From G963668345 sp965206025 (GTDB lineage: Bacteria > Acidobacteriota > Terriglobia > Bryobacterales > UBA6623), in contig CBDBIU010000005.1 in the NCBI GenBank assembly GCA_965206025.1, positions 2,324,208 through 2,388,207 on the forward strand: a stretch of DNA of 64,000 nucleotides, in the 5' to 3' direction. Below are positions 18,176 to 27,058 of the stretch, piece by piece. The notes below the pieces were generated by a model. That model was not told the origin of the DNA. It did not search any database and saw only the letters and a program-made list of their open reading frames with translations. The translations under genes and the position numbers were made by a program. Each line of letters opens with the position of its first letter. The stretch's first letter is position 1.

Positions 18176-19150
18176 TTGAAGAAAGCAGGCATTTCCTCCT
18201 TGACAACGGCGCGGCGATCTTCGCCTGCCCGTTTGCTTCTCACGGTTGCCGTGTGCCTGCCGGCCTTCTCCCTACTGAGTCCGGCCCAAAGCCGCGTAGC
18301 GAGCGTGCGTCAAGACGACCCGGGTCTCATCTTCCGCGCGGGCACGAAATTGGTGGTGCTGCACACGACGGTGCTCGACAAACAGGGGCACTTCGTCACC
18401 GACCTGCCCAAGAGCACGTTCAAGGTCTACGAAGACAACGTTCCGCAAACGTTAAAGAAGTTCCTGCGCGAGGATATTCCCGTCTCGCTGGGTATTCTGG
18501 TCGACAACAGCGGCAGCATGCGCGGCAAGCGTCAGAGCGTCAACACCGCGGCGTTGGATTTCGTCAAGGCGTCGAACCCCGACGACGAGGTCTTCATCGT
18601 GAATTTCGATGACGAAGCCTTTCTTGACAGCCCGTTCACCAGCGACCTGCTGCGTCTGCAGGACGCCCTGCAGCGCATCGATTCCCGCGGGGGCACCGCG
18701 CTCTACGACGCCATCGGCATGTCGTTGGACTACCTCAAGGAGAAGGCGAAATGGGACAAGCGCGTGCTGGTCATCGTCACCGACGGCACTGACAACGCCA
18801 GCCGTACCGATAATACGCTCGAGGCGCTGGTCCGCGTGCTGCAAGGGAAAGAAACCGTGGTCTACGCGGTGGGCTTGCTGGGCGAGGAAGCGCCGCGAGA
18901 AGCCAAGCGCGCCGCGCGCGCTGTCCGACACATTGTCCGCGCCACCGGGGGCGCGGCTTTCTTCCCGGAAACCTTGCACGAGGTCCGCGCCATTGTCCAG
19001 CAGATTGCGCAAGATATTCGCAATCAGTACGTGCTGGCCTACACGCCACAGGATACGTCGCGGACCGGCTTCCGCGGCGTCGAAGTCGTCCTCAGCGGAA
19101 AGGCCAAGAGGCTGCGGGTCAGGCACCGGCCCGGGTACTACCTTGAATAG
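18176..19150 (+). CDS. Secreted VWA-domain protein, second paralogue
   Basis: The 324-aa protein has a TTG start at 18176 with AGGA upstream; no ATG or GTG fits better. The layout matches its neighbour: signal segment (about 18-37), strand-rich N-terminal part (GTKLVVLHTTVLDKQGHFVT), and a VWA domain with MIDAS DNSGSMR (D110, S112, S114). The C-terminal RNQYVLAYTPQD tract is also shared. The pair probably arose by duplication and is likely co-transcribed. The 3' end overlaps a short downstream frame (19143-19439). Confidence 0.87.
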   Translation: MKKAGISSLTTARRSSPARLLLTVAVCLPAFSLLSPAQSRVASVRQDDPGLIFRAGTKLVVLHTTVLDKQGHFVTDLPKSTFKVYEDNVPQTLKKFLREDIPVSLGILVDNSGSMRGKRQSVNTAALDFVKASNPDDEVFIVNFDDEAFLDSPFTSDLLRLQDALQRIDSRGGTALYDAIGMSLDYLKEKAKWDKRVLVIVTDGTDNASRTDNTLEALVRVLQGKETVVYAVGLLGEEAPREAKRAARAVRHIVRATGGAAFFPETLHEVRAIVQQIAQDIRNQYVLAYTPQDTSRTGFRGVEVVLSGKAKRLRVRHRPGYYLE

Positions 19151-19439
19151 CGCCCAGCGTTCACCCCGGCGGCCCGGTTGGAAACGCGCGCCCGGTATCT
19201 TCCCGAAGTCGGCCGCCGCCGTTCGCTTTCTGTGGACCAGTACTGGAGGTTACCGGCTGCGTCCCTGGGTTAGCCCCTACCTGCGATGGCGCATCGAGAC
19301 GTATTGGGGTTGGCCTGTCCGAGAGATCAACGCTCGAAGGTTCTGGAGCTTCACCTGGCGGCAGCGCCGTCCGCTGGGCCGCTTCCTGTGGTGGGCGGGT
19401 GAAATGGGATCACAAAAACGCCATCGTCTTGATGCCTGA
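19143..19439 (+). CDS. Small basic, Trp/Arg-rich hypothetical protein
   Basis: This 98-codon frame starts with TTG at 19143, overlapping the stop of the second VWA gene. Its composition is unlike a chance frame: Arg- and Trp-rich with patterned segments such as GYRLRPWVSPYLRWRIETYWG and FWSFTWRQRRPLGRFLWW. I believe similar short proteins occur in other Acidobacteria, but I cannot verify this. The position suggests translational coupling to the VWA protein. No domain or membrane span is evident, and the function is unknown. Confidence 0.5.
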   Translation: MNSAQRSPRRPGWKRAPGIFPKSAAAVRFLWTSTGGYRLRPWVSPYLRWRIETYWGWPVREINARRFWSFTWRQRRPLGRFLWWAGEMGSQKRHRLDA

Positions 19440-19796
19440 GATCTCAAAGGGTCTGCGGCAGCGCATGTTGCGGCAGGCGACCCGATCGTCCTTGAGCACC
19501 ATATAAGACTGCGCCTTGGCAAAACGGGCTCGGTCGCGCTCATCAGCGCCCCGGGGCAGTTTCTGCCTCTTTTCGCGCACCAGCCAACGCAGCCCGTATT
19601 CGGCCACCTCCCGGCAATAAGGACAGTTCAGCTGCGCCGGCTTGGTCGTTTCCGACTCTTGGTAATAGTCTTGCTCCCGCATCGCCAACCTCTCTAGCAA
19701 GAAGCCCGTGCTCGGTTTACAGTTTAGCTCGAATCGGTCCCGGCAGGCGCGGCATCGGGTTAACCCGCATTTCTCACCACCTGACGGTCGAAGCAC
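19410..19796 (-). CDS. Zinc-ribbon hypothetical protein with MITE-derived 5' end
   Basis: The 128-codon frame contains three cysteine pairs (CRAC, CPYC, CRNMRC) separated by charged linkers, so it is probably a small zinc-ribbon protein. The first 12 codons (from 19796) come from MITE A, whose end lies at about 19760. The next residues (LTRCRACRDRFEL) already look like zinc-ribbon sequence. The native start has therefore been replaced or lost. An internal ATG at 19682 would give 90 aa and omit the first pair. Its 3' end overlaps the small plus-strand frame by about 30 bp. Confidence 0.6.
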   Translation of the reverse strand: MLRPSGGEKCGLTRCRACRDRFELNCKPSTGFLLERLAMREQDYYQESETTKPAQLNCPYCREVAEYGLRWLVREKRQKLPRGADERDRARFAKAQSYMVLKDDRVACRNMRCRRPFEISGIKTMAFL

Positions 19797-19917
19797 GCCA
19801 TAAGCCCGCCATTACTGCGTTGCGCTCGCTCACCGTGCTCAGCGTGCTGTTCAAGTACGCCCGCATGATTCAAGAAATGCGGCGCTGAGCGGCGCGCGCC
19901 TTGTACTGACGGGCTCA
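19760..19917. repeat. MITE A, copy 3, left part (split by IS)
   Basis: It starts TAACCCGCATTTCTCACC and runs to TACTGACGGGCTCA, closely matching the copy at 37419. The missing right end is at 21488-21536, beyond an inserted IS. Confidence 0.8.
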
Positions 19918-21487
19918 GCATTTTCTCATCGAAGGATGAGCCTGAAGACGGGGGTTGGGGCTTTTTGAGTCGCTGGGGCTCCTTTCGGGCTTTTTGATTT
20001 TGAGTTTTGGGAAGGGGAGAATCGTCGTCGGGGTTGTGGGATTGTGGGAATCGCGGAGCGATTTCCAAGGGCGGTGGGAAACGAAGGGAAACCTGGTTTT
20101 GGTTTTCCTCGTTTTCCATCGCCCGTCATTTCCACAGCCCTCTTCCTGCTGTTCAGCACGGCGTGTTCGCGGAACGGAAACTGGCAAACAGCTTCTGCTT
20201 GGCTCGCTGCATCCGGCGGGCCGCCGCCGTGTCGCTTTCGGCCTGGGCAATGCGGCCCAGAGCCTCCAGCCTCTGCCCTGGCTTGAGATAGCTGGCGGCC
20301 TCGGGCAACTTCTCGAAAGATTCCCAAGGCGTCTGGTAGTGGCGGTACACCCGCTTCTGCTTGCCTTTGGCGTCGGTCTTGATCTCGGGCTGTCCGCAGG
20401 GCCGGTGGAAGTTCAAATAGGGATTGAAGTGCTGTTGGTAGAAGCGCTGGATGCGCCCCGCGTGCGGCGCCGCGATGTACGTATATCCCATGTGTTTGCG
20501 GATCACCGCGCCGTTTTTCGATTCCACCAAGCCGTTGTCGTTGGAGTGCCGCGGACGCGACTTGGTCTGTTCGATCAGCAGCTTGTTCAATAGCTTCTCC
20601 ACCGTGCGATTGAGGAACTCGCTGCCGTTGTCGGAATGGAAGCCGCGGATACGAAAGGGAAACTGCTCGATCATGGCTTTCAGCAACGGCTCCAGCCAGG
20701 CTTCACTGATCGCGGGCGTGGCGCCGACCACTTGCCACTGGGTGACTTCATCCACGGCATTGATGTGGTAGACGCCCTTGACGCCATCGCGATCCCCTTG
20801 ATGCACCGTATCCACTCGCAGAAAGCCGGGTTGGCCTTGCGGGTCGGGCCGGCGCCGCTCGCCGATCGACACCGCCGTGGGCCGGGTCTTGGTGAAATGC
20901 AGCCGCCGCTGGCGGTAGGCTCTGCGCCGCCGCAGGCGATAGATCTGGGCCACCGAGATCCCCGCCAGCCGCTCGTATTCGCGCTGCTGGTACTGCTGGT
21001 ATTCCCGCTCGAGGATCTTGCGCGTGGCCGGGCCGCTGAGGGTTTCGTGGGCCTCGTCCACCGCCGCCAGCAGTTCGACGTCGGCGGGCGTGTACTTGCG
21101 GGCAAAGCGATGCCGCCGGTAGCGGGCGGGTTGGAGTTCTCCGCCCTGCCGGTACTGCTGGATCAGCCGCGTGATTTGCGCCCGGCTCAGTCCGGTCATC
21201 TTGACCAGATACTGCCGCAGCAGCCCTTTGTCGGCGCGGTTTTGGCGGCTGTAGCCGTGCTGGCGAAGCGTGCGCGCCACCCACGTGTAGATCTCGGCCC
21301 GCCCTTTGCCTTTGAATCGAATCTCCTCGCTGGAGTGGAGAAACTGCTGGATCTGTTGCAGGTTCAGCTTGCTGGTGTTTTGCACTTGGATAGTCAATTC
21401 CCAGCATGCCCACTCCCCGATCCTTCAGGCTCATCTTGTGTGAGAAACAAACTCCTCGTTCAGACTCATCTTGCATGAGACAAGACT
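19918..21487 (-). mobile_element. IS element with integrase-core transposase, inserted in MITE A
   Basis: The element is about 1570 bp. The hexamer GGCTCA flanks it on both sides (19912-19917 and 21488-21493), the expected target duplication. Terminal inverted repeats read TCTCATCGAAGGATGAGCCTGAA on the left and, inverted, TCTCATGCAAGATGAGTCTGAA on the right. A second TIR-like copy lies just inside the right end at about 21423-21452. The interrupted MITE proves the order of insertion. Confidence 0.75.
20153..21397 (-). CDS. Integrase-core (rve) DDE transposase
   Basis: The 414-aa protein has an N-terminal helix-turn-helix region (about 55-100, SRAQITRLIQQYR). A retroviral-integrase-type core follows (about 185-330). 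The catalytic triad is D196 (RVDTVHQ), D256 (HSDNGSEF) and E292 (GLVESKNG). It appears full length and lies within an element with TIRs and a 6-bp duplication, so it may be active. The best guess is an IS481/IS3-superfamily relative; I cannot place it in a named group. Confidence 0.85.
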   Translation of the reverse strand: MTIQVQNTSKLNLQQIQQFLHSSEEIRFKGKGRAEIYTWVARTLRQHGYSRQNRADKGLLRQYLVKMTGLSRAQITRLIQQYRQGGELQPARYRRHRFARKYTPADVELLAAVDEAHETLSGPATRKILEREYQQYQQREYERLAGISVAQIYRLRRRRAYRQRRLHFTKTRPTAVSIGERRRPDPQGQPGFLRVDTVHQGDRDGVKGVYHINAVDEVTQWQVVGATPAISEAWLEPLLKAMIEQFPFRIRGFHSDNGSEFLNRTVEKLLNKLLIEQTKSRPRHSNDNGLVESKNGAVIRKHMGYTYIAAPHAGRIQRFYQQHFNPYLNFHRPCGQPEIKTDAKGKQKRVYRHYQTPWESFEKLPEAASYLKPGQRLEALGRIAQAESDTAAARRMQRAKQKLFASFRSANTPC

Positions 21488-21536
21488 GGCTCACGCACTT
21501 CGCCTCGCCACCTGGTGAGAAAAGCGGGTTGGGTGG
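21488..21536. repeat. MITE A, copy 3, right part
   Basis: CTCACGCACTTCGCCTCGCC is followed by ACCTGGTGAGAAAAGCGGG, the right TIR of the copy beginning at 19760. It forms the last codons of the truncated cytochrome frame that follows. Confidence 0.8.
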
Positions 21537-22384
21537 CCGCTGCTAGAGAGAGTTCCCACGGACGCGGCGTATCGCCGGCGGGCTGATCGCCAGCCGCCTT
21601 CGCCGCGCTGCAACTCCGCCTGCTTGAGAACCCAGCCGCGGATGACCTGGTAGCCGGCGTCTTCGGCTTCAAAGCGCTGGCCCCCCTGGTGGCCATCCTC
21701 CTCGCCCGTTTGTACGTTGAGCGGTTTTCGCAGGAACTTGCTCCGCTCAAGCTCGCGCAGGTTGACGCGCTCCTGCATCTTTCGATAGTTCTCAAGCAGT
21801 TTATCGGGAGGGATATAACCCGCGGCGTCGGGCGGCTCGAGATAAAGCGTCGGGACCCGCCCGGGTACGCCGTGGCAAGAGATGCATGCCTTGCTGTCTT
21901 TCGCGTGGATCTTGGTCATTTCGGCGAAGACGTAGTCCCGAAAGTGCAAGATGTCCTCGACAAAGTCGTCGCTGGGATCTAGACGCCGCCCATCGGTTCC
22001 TTGGGGCGGTTCTTGTTCAGTGATCAGTTTGCGAAGTTGCGCGCCGTAGATCTTGTCGTCGCTGTTCAGGATGTTTTGGATGCTTTGGCGCAGCTTGAAA
22101 TTGGTCTCGTGCTCGACGTAGACCGCCAGGGCTTTGCGGACTTCCGGATTGCGGCGCAGCGCTGTCTTGTTGGCCAGCTTCACCGCCAGCTCGCGGGTTT
22201 CCTCGGGCTTGTCTGCCGCGAACCACGAATTGAACATCCCTATGATCTCGTCCTTGGCAGCGGTGACGGGGTCGATCACATCCACGCCGCACTCGTCTTT
22301 GGTGAAAAGAGGCCCGCTGCCGTCGTCAGGGATGATCTTGACGTAGTCGATGCCGAAGATGTAACGCGGTTCGGCACCTTCCAA
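21491..22384 (-). pseudogene. 5'-truncated c-type cytochrome (PSCyt/HEAT-like) gene
   Basis: The 297-codon frame lacks a credible N-terminus: it opens mid-domain (EGAEPRYIFGIDYVKIIPDD) next to a degraded palindrome B. It contains alpha-helical repeat-like sequence and a haem site, ACISCHG. It ends with the tract SKFLRKPL...GHQGGQRF...YQVIRGWVL, usual at the ends of planctomycete-type cytochrome domains. The 3' end reads into MITE A (21488-21536), so the original stop is also lost. It is probably the remainder of a much larger exported cytochrome. Confidence 0.7.
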
Positions 22385-22409
22385 GTCAGTGGCTGGAGCT
22401 CGTGGTAGA

Positions 22410-22492
22410 AGTTAGGTTCGGCGAAAAATGGGCCTGCCGGGACTGCCACCGATTTTCGCTTCCGCGGCTACTTTGTTTCCGCTAAGGTTGGA
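22410..22492. repeat. Palindromic element B, degraded copy
   Basis: AAAAATGGGCCTGCCGGGACTGCCACCGATTTTCGC retains the arms without the central part. It sits at the truncated 5' end of the cytochrome fragment and about 100 bp before the aminotransferase. Confidence 0.55.
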
Positions 22493-22588
22493 CAATGAGA
22501 TTCGGTGACTGTCGCCGCAGGACCGCCGTCTACGCAAAGACCAGCCCTGAAACACTACGCTATACCGCGCATTGAAAGGAGTCGACCC

Positions 22589-23959
22589 ATGCCCGACCGG
22601 AAAGTCCCCTCGAAAATCGACACCGAGCAACTGACGAAGGACGCCTTCAAACACTGCCTGTTTCCCCTTACGCAGATGGAAACCGTCCGCGAGGAGGGTC
22701 TCAACATCTACGCCAGAGGCGAGGGCGTGGAGCTCACCGACATCTACGGCAAAACCTACATCGACATGATGGCGTCGCACACGCGGGCGAATACCTTAGG
22801 GTACGGCAACAAGGAGATCGCCGGGGCGGTCTACGAGCAGCTTGCTACTCTGCACCACATCGGAACCAACAACAATCTGGGTGAGCCGACCATTCGTCTG
22901 GCGACAAAGCTGGCGCGGCTTGCACCCGGCCGCCTGTCGAAGACCATGTTCGTCAGCGGCGGGTCGGAAGCTGTTGAGACGGCTATCAAGCTAGCCAAGC
23001 AGTACCACGTCAACCGCGGCGCCAAGCCTAGGGCGAACAAAATCATCTCCCGCTGGTTCGCCTATCACGGCGCCACCATGGGAGCGCTGGGGGCCAGCGA
23101 CTGGCTGGGGGTACGCCACATTTCCGAACCCGGGGTGCCGGGCTACTCGTTCATTCCGGCGCCGACCTGTTACCGCAACCCGTTCGGTATCGACGAGGAA
23201 GCCTACGGAGAATTCTGCGCTCAGTATCTAGAGCAGCAGATCCTGCACGAGGGGCCCGAATACGTGGCCGCCTTCATCGCCGAGCCTCTCATGCAGGCGA
23301 ATGGCGTGCACATCCCACCACCCGGGTACCTACAGCGAGTGCGGGAGATCTGCGACAAATACGAAGTCCTGTTCATTGTGGATGAGATCATCACCGGCTT
23401 TGGAAGGGTCGGGGAATGGTTCGCGTCGATCCACTTTGGTATCGAACCGGACATCATGACGTCCGCCAAGGCACTTACGGCCGGTTACATACCCATGGGC
23501 GCCGTGATCACGAAGCCCGAGATCGCCGACGCCCTGCCGATCTTCCGCCACGTCCACACCTTCAGCGGCCATCTGGCCGCGGTGGCGGCCGCGAATGCCA
23601 CCATCGCCATCTGCGAACGCGAAAATCTCATCGCCCGAGCCAAAGAAAACGGGGCCTATTTTCTTGATGCCTTGAAGACCGCGCTGGAGAAACATCCCAT
23701 TGTCGGACAGGTGCGCGGCCTGGGGATGTGGGTGGCCGTCGATCTGACCGCCGACAAGAAGACGAAAGCGCCCTTTACCGACGAGACGGTGAACGCCGTG
23801 GTCCGGCGCATGCGGGAACTAGGTGTTCTGGTGTGCTCAAACGGGACGGCGTTTGAGCTGGCGCCGCCCCTGATCACCGAACGCAAGGAACTGGACCGAA
23901 CCGTTGAGGTCTCCGCGCAGGCCATCAACGGCGTGGCCAGGGCCCGCCATCTCGCCTAG
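22589..23959 (+). CDS. Class-III pyridoxal-phosphate aminotransferase
   Basis: The 456-aa protein starts at ATG 22589 with AAAGGAG upstream; a longer frame begins at 22505. This fold-type-I enzyme transfers amino groups between an omega-amino compound and a 2-oxo acid. PLP features are present: SGGSEAVETAIK (123-134), YHGATMGALG (159-168), VDEIITGFGR with D265, and the Schiff-base lysine K294 in TSAKALTAG. Similar enzymes act on taurine, beta-alanine, putrescine or adenosyl-aminooxononanoate; the sequence alone does not settle the substrate. No pathway partner is adjacent. Confidence 0.9.
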   Translation: MPDRKVPSKIDTEQLTKDAFKHCLFPLTQMETVREEGLNIYARGEGVELTDIYGKTYIDMMASHTRANTLGYGNKEIAGAVYEQLATLHHIGTNNNLGEPTIRLATKLARLAPGRLSKTMFVSGGSEAVETAIKLAKQYHVNRGAKPRANKIISRWFAYHGATMGALGASDWLGVRHISEPGVPGYSFIPAPTCYRNPFGIDEEAYGEFCAQYLEQQILHEGPEYVAAFIAEPLMQANGVHIPPPGYLQRVREICDKYEVLFIVDEIITGFGRVGEWFASIHFGIEPDIMTSAKALTAGYIPMGAVITKPEIADALPIFRHVHTFSGHLAAVAAANATIAICERENLIARAKENGAYFLDALKTALEKHPIVGQVRGLGMWVAVDLTADKKTKAPFTDETVNAVVRRMRELGVLVCSNGTAFELAPPLITERKELDRTVEVSAQAINGVARARHLA

Positions 23960-23982
23960 CCCATACTAGACCGGTCTAGTAT

Positions 23983-25251
23983 TTATTGGCGACCGGCATC
24001 GGCCTCCAACTCGGCGAGGTCGAAACGGTAGAACGTGATCTCGCCGTACCGGACAGCCGCATCCTTTGCTGTCTCCACCACCAAAGCGATCGTGCCGTCG
24101 GCCAAACGTTGCATAACCGAATACGCGGCGAATCCGTCGTTGAATTGAACCGGATTGATGAAGCTCTTTCCTTCGTCGTAGCTAGTCCAGACCGTGATGT
24201 GGCTGCGGTCGAGGCCGCTTTCCCCGCGTGGTCCGGAAAAAAGGATCCGATTGCGGTCATCCGTGGCGCGTTTCGCTGAATAGCGGACCATAGAGCCGTC
24301 TACCGGTGTGATGGGTATCTCGTCCGGCCTGTCGGGTCCCCAGGTCACTCCGCCATCGGTGCTGAGATGGCGGCGGCGGAAATCGCCGCTGTTTTGCCGT
24401 GCGTCCAGCAGCACTCGGCCGTCGATCAACTCGACGACTTCATCCTCGTTGGCATCGGGTCCCGGTGTGGTGTTGCCGACATGCCAGCTCTTACCGTGGT
24501 CGTCGGAATAGTAGACGAACGGCTCGACCGTAACCGGTCCGTCCGGCGTGCTTGAACCGCTGCGCTTGGCTGGAATAATCAGCCGGCCATTGCGCGATTC
24601 CTCGCCGTTTTGCCATTGAAGTTGGATGCCGTTACCCGGACCGGGCTCGGCTTGCCGCCAATAGAGGCCGTCGCTGGTCTCGCGCGGCTCGTCCGGGTAG
24701 ACAACTTGCTTACGCTCCGACCAGGTCTGGCCGTTATCGGTACTCGAACGGACCCAGACGAGGTGGTTGCCGTCCTTGGGGTCCGTACTTTGACCGTAGG
24801 CCACGGTAAGGGGCGCGATGTCCGGCCATTGCCCGTAGAACAAGAACACAGTCCCGGTTTTCGCGTCGAGCACCGGAGTCGGGTCAGCGTAATCGAGTAG
24901 GTCGCCGTTTGGGCGGAATCCCGAATCGATGACGACCATCGGCTGCCAGGTTCGACCGTTATCGGTACTCCGCCGCATGACCAGATCGATGGGGGCGTTC
25001 TCATCGCGACGCGGGTCACTGCCTTTCCCGCGACGCCCCTCGGCAAAGACCAATACCGACCCATCCTGCGTAACGACCATGCCCGGAATGCGGAAAGCGT
25101 GGTAGCGGTCCTGCTGCGTGACATAGCTTCCCTTGGGAGAAACGAACGGTACTGACACCGAAACGACTTCAGCGGCTGCCTGGAACGAGGCCCAGGTTGA
25201 CAGGATCACAGATATAACGACACTACGAACACGTCTTCTCGACGGCGACAT
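23983..25251 (-). CDS. Exo-alpha-sialidase (GH33-like), secreted
   Basis: The 422-aa protein starts at ATG 25251 with AGGGAG 8 bases upstream; a longer frame begins at 25311. It has an N-terminal signal peptide. The sialidase arginine motif FRIP lies at 53-56. Five Asp-box-like repeats follow: STDNGRTW, SSTDNGQTW, YSDDHGKSW, STDGGVTW and SYDEGKSF. Together they indicate a six-bladed beta-propeller that cleaves terminal sialic acids or related sugars outside the cell. The gene is convergent with the aminotransferase and has no sialic-acid catabolic neighbours, which suggests scavenging or another glycan target. Confidence 0.9.
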   Translation of the reverse strand: MSPSRRRVRSVVISVILSTWASFQAAAEVVSVSVPFVSPKGSYVTQQDRYHAFRIPGMVVTQDGSVLVFAEGRRGKGSDPRRDENAPIDLVMRRSTDNGRTWQPMVVIDSGFRPNGDLLDYADPTPVLDAKTGTVFLFYGQWPDIAPLTVAYGQSTDPKDGNHLVWVRSSTDNGQTWSERKQVVYPDEPRETSDGLYWRQAEPGPGNGIQLQWQNGEESRNGRLIIPAKRSGSSTPDGPVTVEPFVYYSDDHGKSWHVGNTTPGPDANEDEVVELIDGRVLLDARQNSGDFRRRHLSTDGGVTWGPDRPDEIPITPVDGSMVRYSAKRATDDRNRILFSGPRGESGLDRSHITVWTSYDEGKSFINPVQFNDGFAAYSVMQRLADGTIALVVETAKDAAVRYGEITFYRFDLAELEADAGRQ

Positions 25252-25311
25252 GTTTGGCTCCCTGGCGGCGGTCCCCAGCGCTGAAGCGCAGTCTCTCGGA
25301 AACAACCGCAT

Positions 25312-25748
25312 CTTATAGCTTAAGCGGATTCATCCGTCTCGCGTTCGAGCCATTCTATTGTTTTACGGATCGTCACTTGCAACACGTGCGGGCCGGCGAG
25401 TTTGTGGAGATCGGCTTTGCGACCGAGCTTTTGGCGCGTTTGATGGACTCCCGACGGCCGCCGCCGAGGGTAATGATCCCATTCACTGACCTGCCCCCTG
25501 TTGTCGTCGATCCGCTGTTGTGGGCGCTCTGCTTCAGCGACGTAGGGAATGAGGTATCGCACGTCCGGTGCGCATTTCGGACGAATAGTCGCCCACTCGG
25601 AAACAACCGCAAACCTGGGCAGGCAGCCCGCGGTGGGCGAACGGTCGGTAACCGCCCCGGCTTGGCCCGAACATCACCATAAGCACTGGTCAACAGTGGG
25701 ACTGTTCCCATCAGGAACGGCCTTATGGCGTGGATTAACAGCTTCGGA
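25312..25748. other. Intergenic region with 16-bp direct repeats
   Basis: No recognised gene. CTCGGAAACAACCGCA occurs at 25295-25310 and again at 25596-25611. An 80-codon minus-strand frame (25320-25562) has no recognisable motif and could be an insertion remnant. Confidence 0.4.
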
Positions 25749-26531
25749 TTAGCGGGCCTGCAGCAAAGCGCGCACGAGCCGCTCGGCGAGGTTTGCCGAG
25801 GCCTGTTGCAGCGCCTTTTTGCCGGCCATCTCTCCTGACAGGTCCACGGCAACCTCGGTCTGTCGATCCACCGCAACTACAGCATGGGTTTTGCGGTCCA
25901 CTGCTTTGATCTCGACGCGCCCGCTCGCCGAGACCAGATTTCCCCGCCGGGAGCCCACTTCGCTGAACGCCTCTCCGGCGACCTTAATGTCCGGATCGAG
26001 CAGGTCGCCCGGATACACCCGCAACGCGATACGGCCGGCCGCGTGCCAAGGCTTGTCGTGACCTCGGCGTGACCGAACCCGGAGCTCGAAGTTTGTCTCT
26101 CGTTGGACTGCGGGAAGCGGGACGGATAGATCGAGCTCGATCCCAGAATGCGGCGAAGGGTTCGACGGGAGTGGAACTTCGAGCTCGGCGCCGATGGGAA
26201 CCGAGAGGTTGGAAGTCAACTGCACCAACTGTGCGCGGAGGTTGATCCCTTCGACCTTAAGCGCGTGGACGAGGACAGGTACCGCGACGGTCTGGCCCCC
26301 AAAGAGCCGAAGGGCCTCCGGTCGGCTCGGCCGAGCGATGACCAGAGCAGGCCCGCCAAACGACGCAGCGTACGCCTCCGATCCCAGAGCCAAGCAGGAA
26401 GCGAGTGTGAAGGCGACGACTCCCCTGACTGCTTGCGCGGCATGCCGCAACAAGGAGGCGCCGCGCGCGAATCCCAATGGGGTAATCGGCCAGATGGTTC
26501 TATTGCTGTCAGGCGCTGGCATGAGACGCAT
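25749..26531 (-). CDS. Hypothetical exported protein, third gene of the CsgG-like operon
   Basis: The 260-aa protein has a hydrophobic export segment (about 37-56). A beta-rich middle follows (about 60-200). The C-terminal part (about 205-260) reads KTHAVVAVDRQTEVAVDLSG, then an Ala-rich helix (KKALQQASANLAERLV). That tail resembles the ends of LPP20/CsgG-associated periplasmic proteins, only loosely. Its ATG directly follows the stop of the upstream gene (TAG ATG), so the two are translationally coupled. I do not recognise the family with certainty. Confidence 0.6.
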   Translation of the reverse strand: MRLMPAPDSNRTIWPITPLGFARGASLLRHAAQAVRGVVAFTLASCLALGSEAYAASFGGPALVIARPSRPEALRLFGGQTVAVPVLVHALKVEGINLRAQLVQLTSNLSVPIGAELEVPLPSNPSPHSGIELDLSVPLPAVQRETNFELRVRSRRGHDKPWHAAGRIALRVYPGDLLDPDIKVAGEAFSEVGSRRGNLVSASGRVEIKAVDRKTHAVVAVDRQTEVAVDLSGEMAGKKALQQASANLAERLVRALLQAR

Positions 26532-27058
26532 CTACTCGTTTGTGGGAGCCTGCAACATGGCCAGCTCCTCGATAATCTTAACTTCCTCGGCGCCCAGGTG
26601 TTTCTCACAGGCACGCATCTTGGCTTTGACCTCGTCACGGCGGAGGTTGCTCGATCCCCGGCCCATCAGCTTGCTCAACTCGAGATAGGCATGGCCAAAC
26701 TGGTTTTGGGCCAGGTAAGCGTTTGCCAGCCAAAGCCGGGAGATATCGCTCAACTTCTGTTCCTCCGCAGCCTGCACGAACTCCCCCAGCGCTTGGTTGT
26801 AGCGCGCGCCAGAACTCGGGTCAAGTGCTGTCGATCCACGACGGCGTGTTCGTCGGTTTGAGACACGGCGACGGCTAGTAGCGCTGGAAGCGCCTCTTCC
26901 AGGTATTCCAAAGATGCATCGGCGCTAGGATTGTCGAACGGCAGGAACCAGATGCGAGCGGACCGCTCATTTGCCAAGACCTCACTAGCACACACAAGGT
27001 GCACCGCCACCGCCGTTAGCAACAACACACGAATCCGAACCCGCCAATACTTCATCAT
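26532..27058 (-). pseudogene. CsgG/FlgO-like TPR protein with internal deletion and frameshift
   Basis: The first frame (27058-26750) has a signal peptide and a FlgO/CsgG-like start: RIWFLPFDNPSADASLEYLEEALP...VVDRQHLTRVLA. It is followed by out-of-frame sequence. The second frame (from about 26810 to 26532) encodes a TPR-type tail, RYNQALGEFVQAAEEQKLSD, then HAYLELSKLMGRG. The expected middle of the CsgG-like domain is missing, so a deletion joined the two halves out of frame. The start ATG overlaps the stop of the large upstream gene (ATGA at 27058-27055). It looks like a decayed relative of that protein's N-terminal part. Confidence 0.65.
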
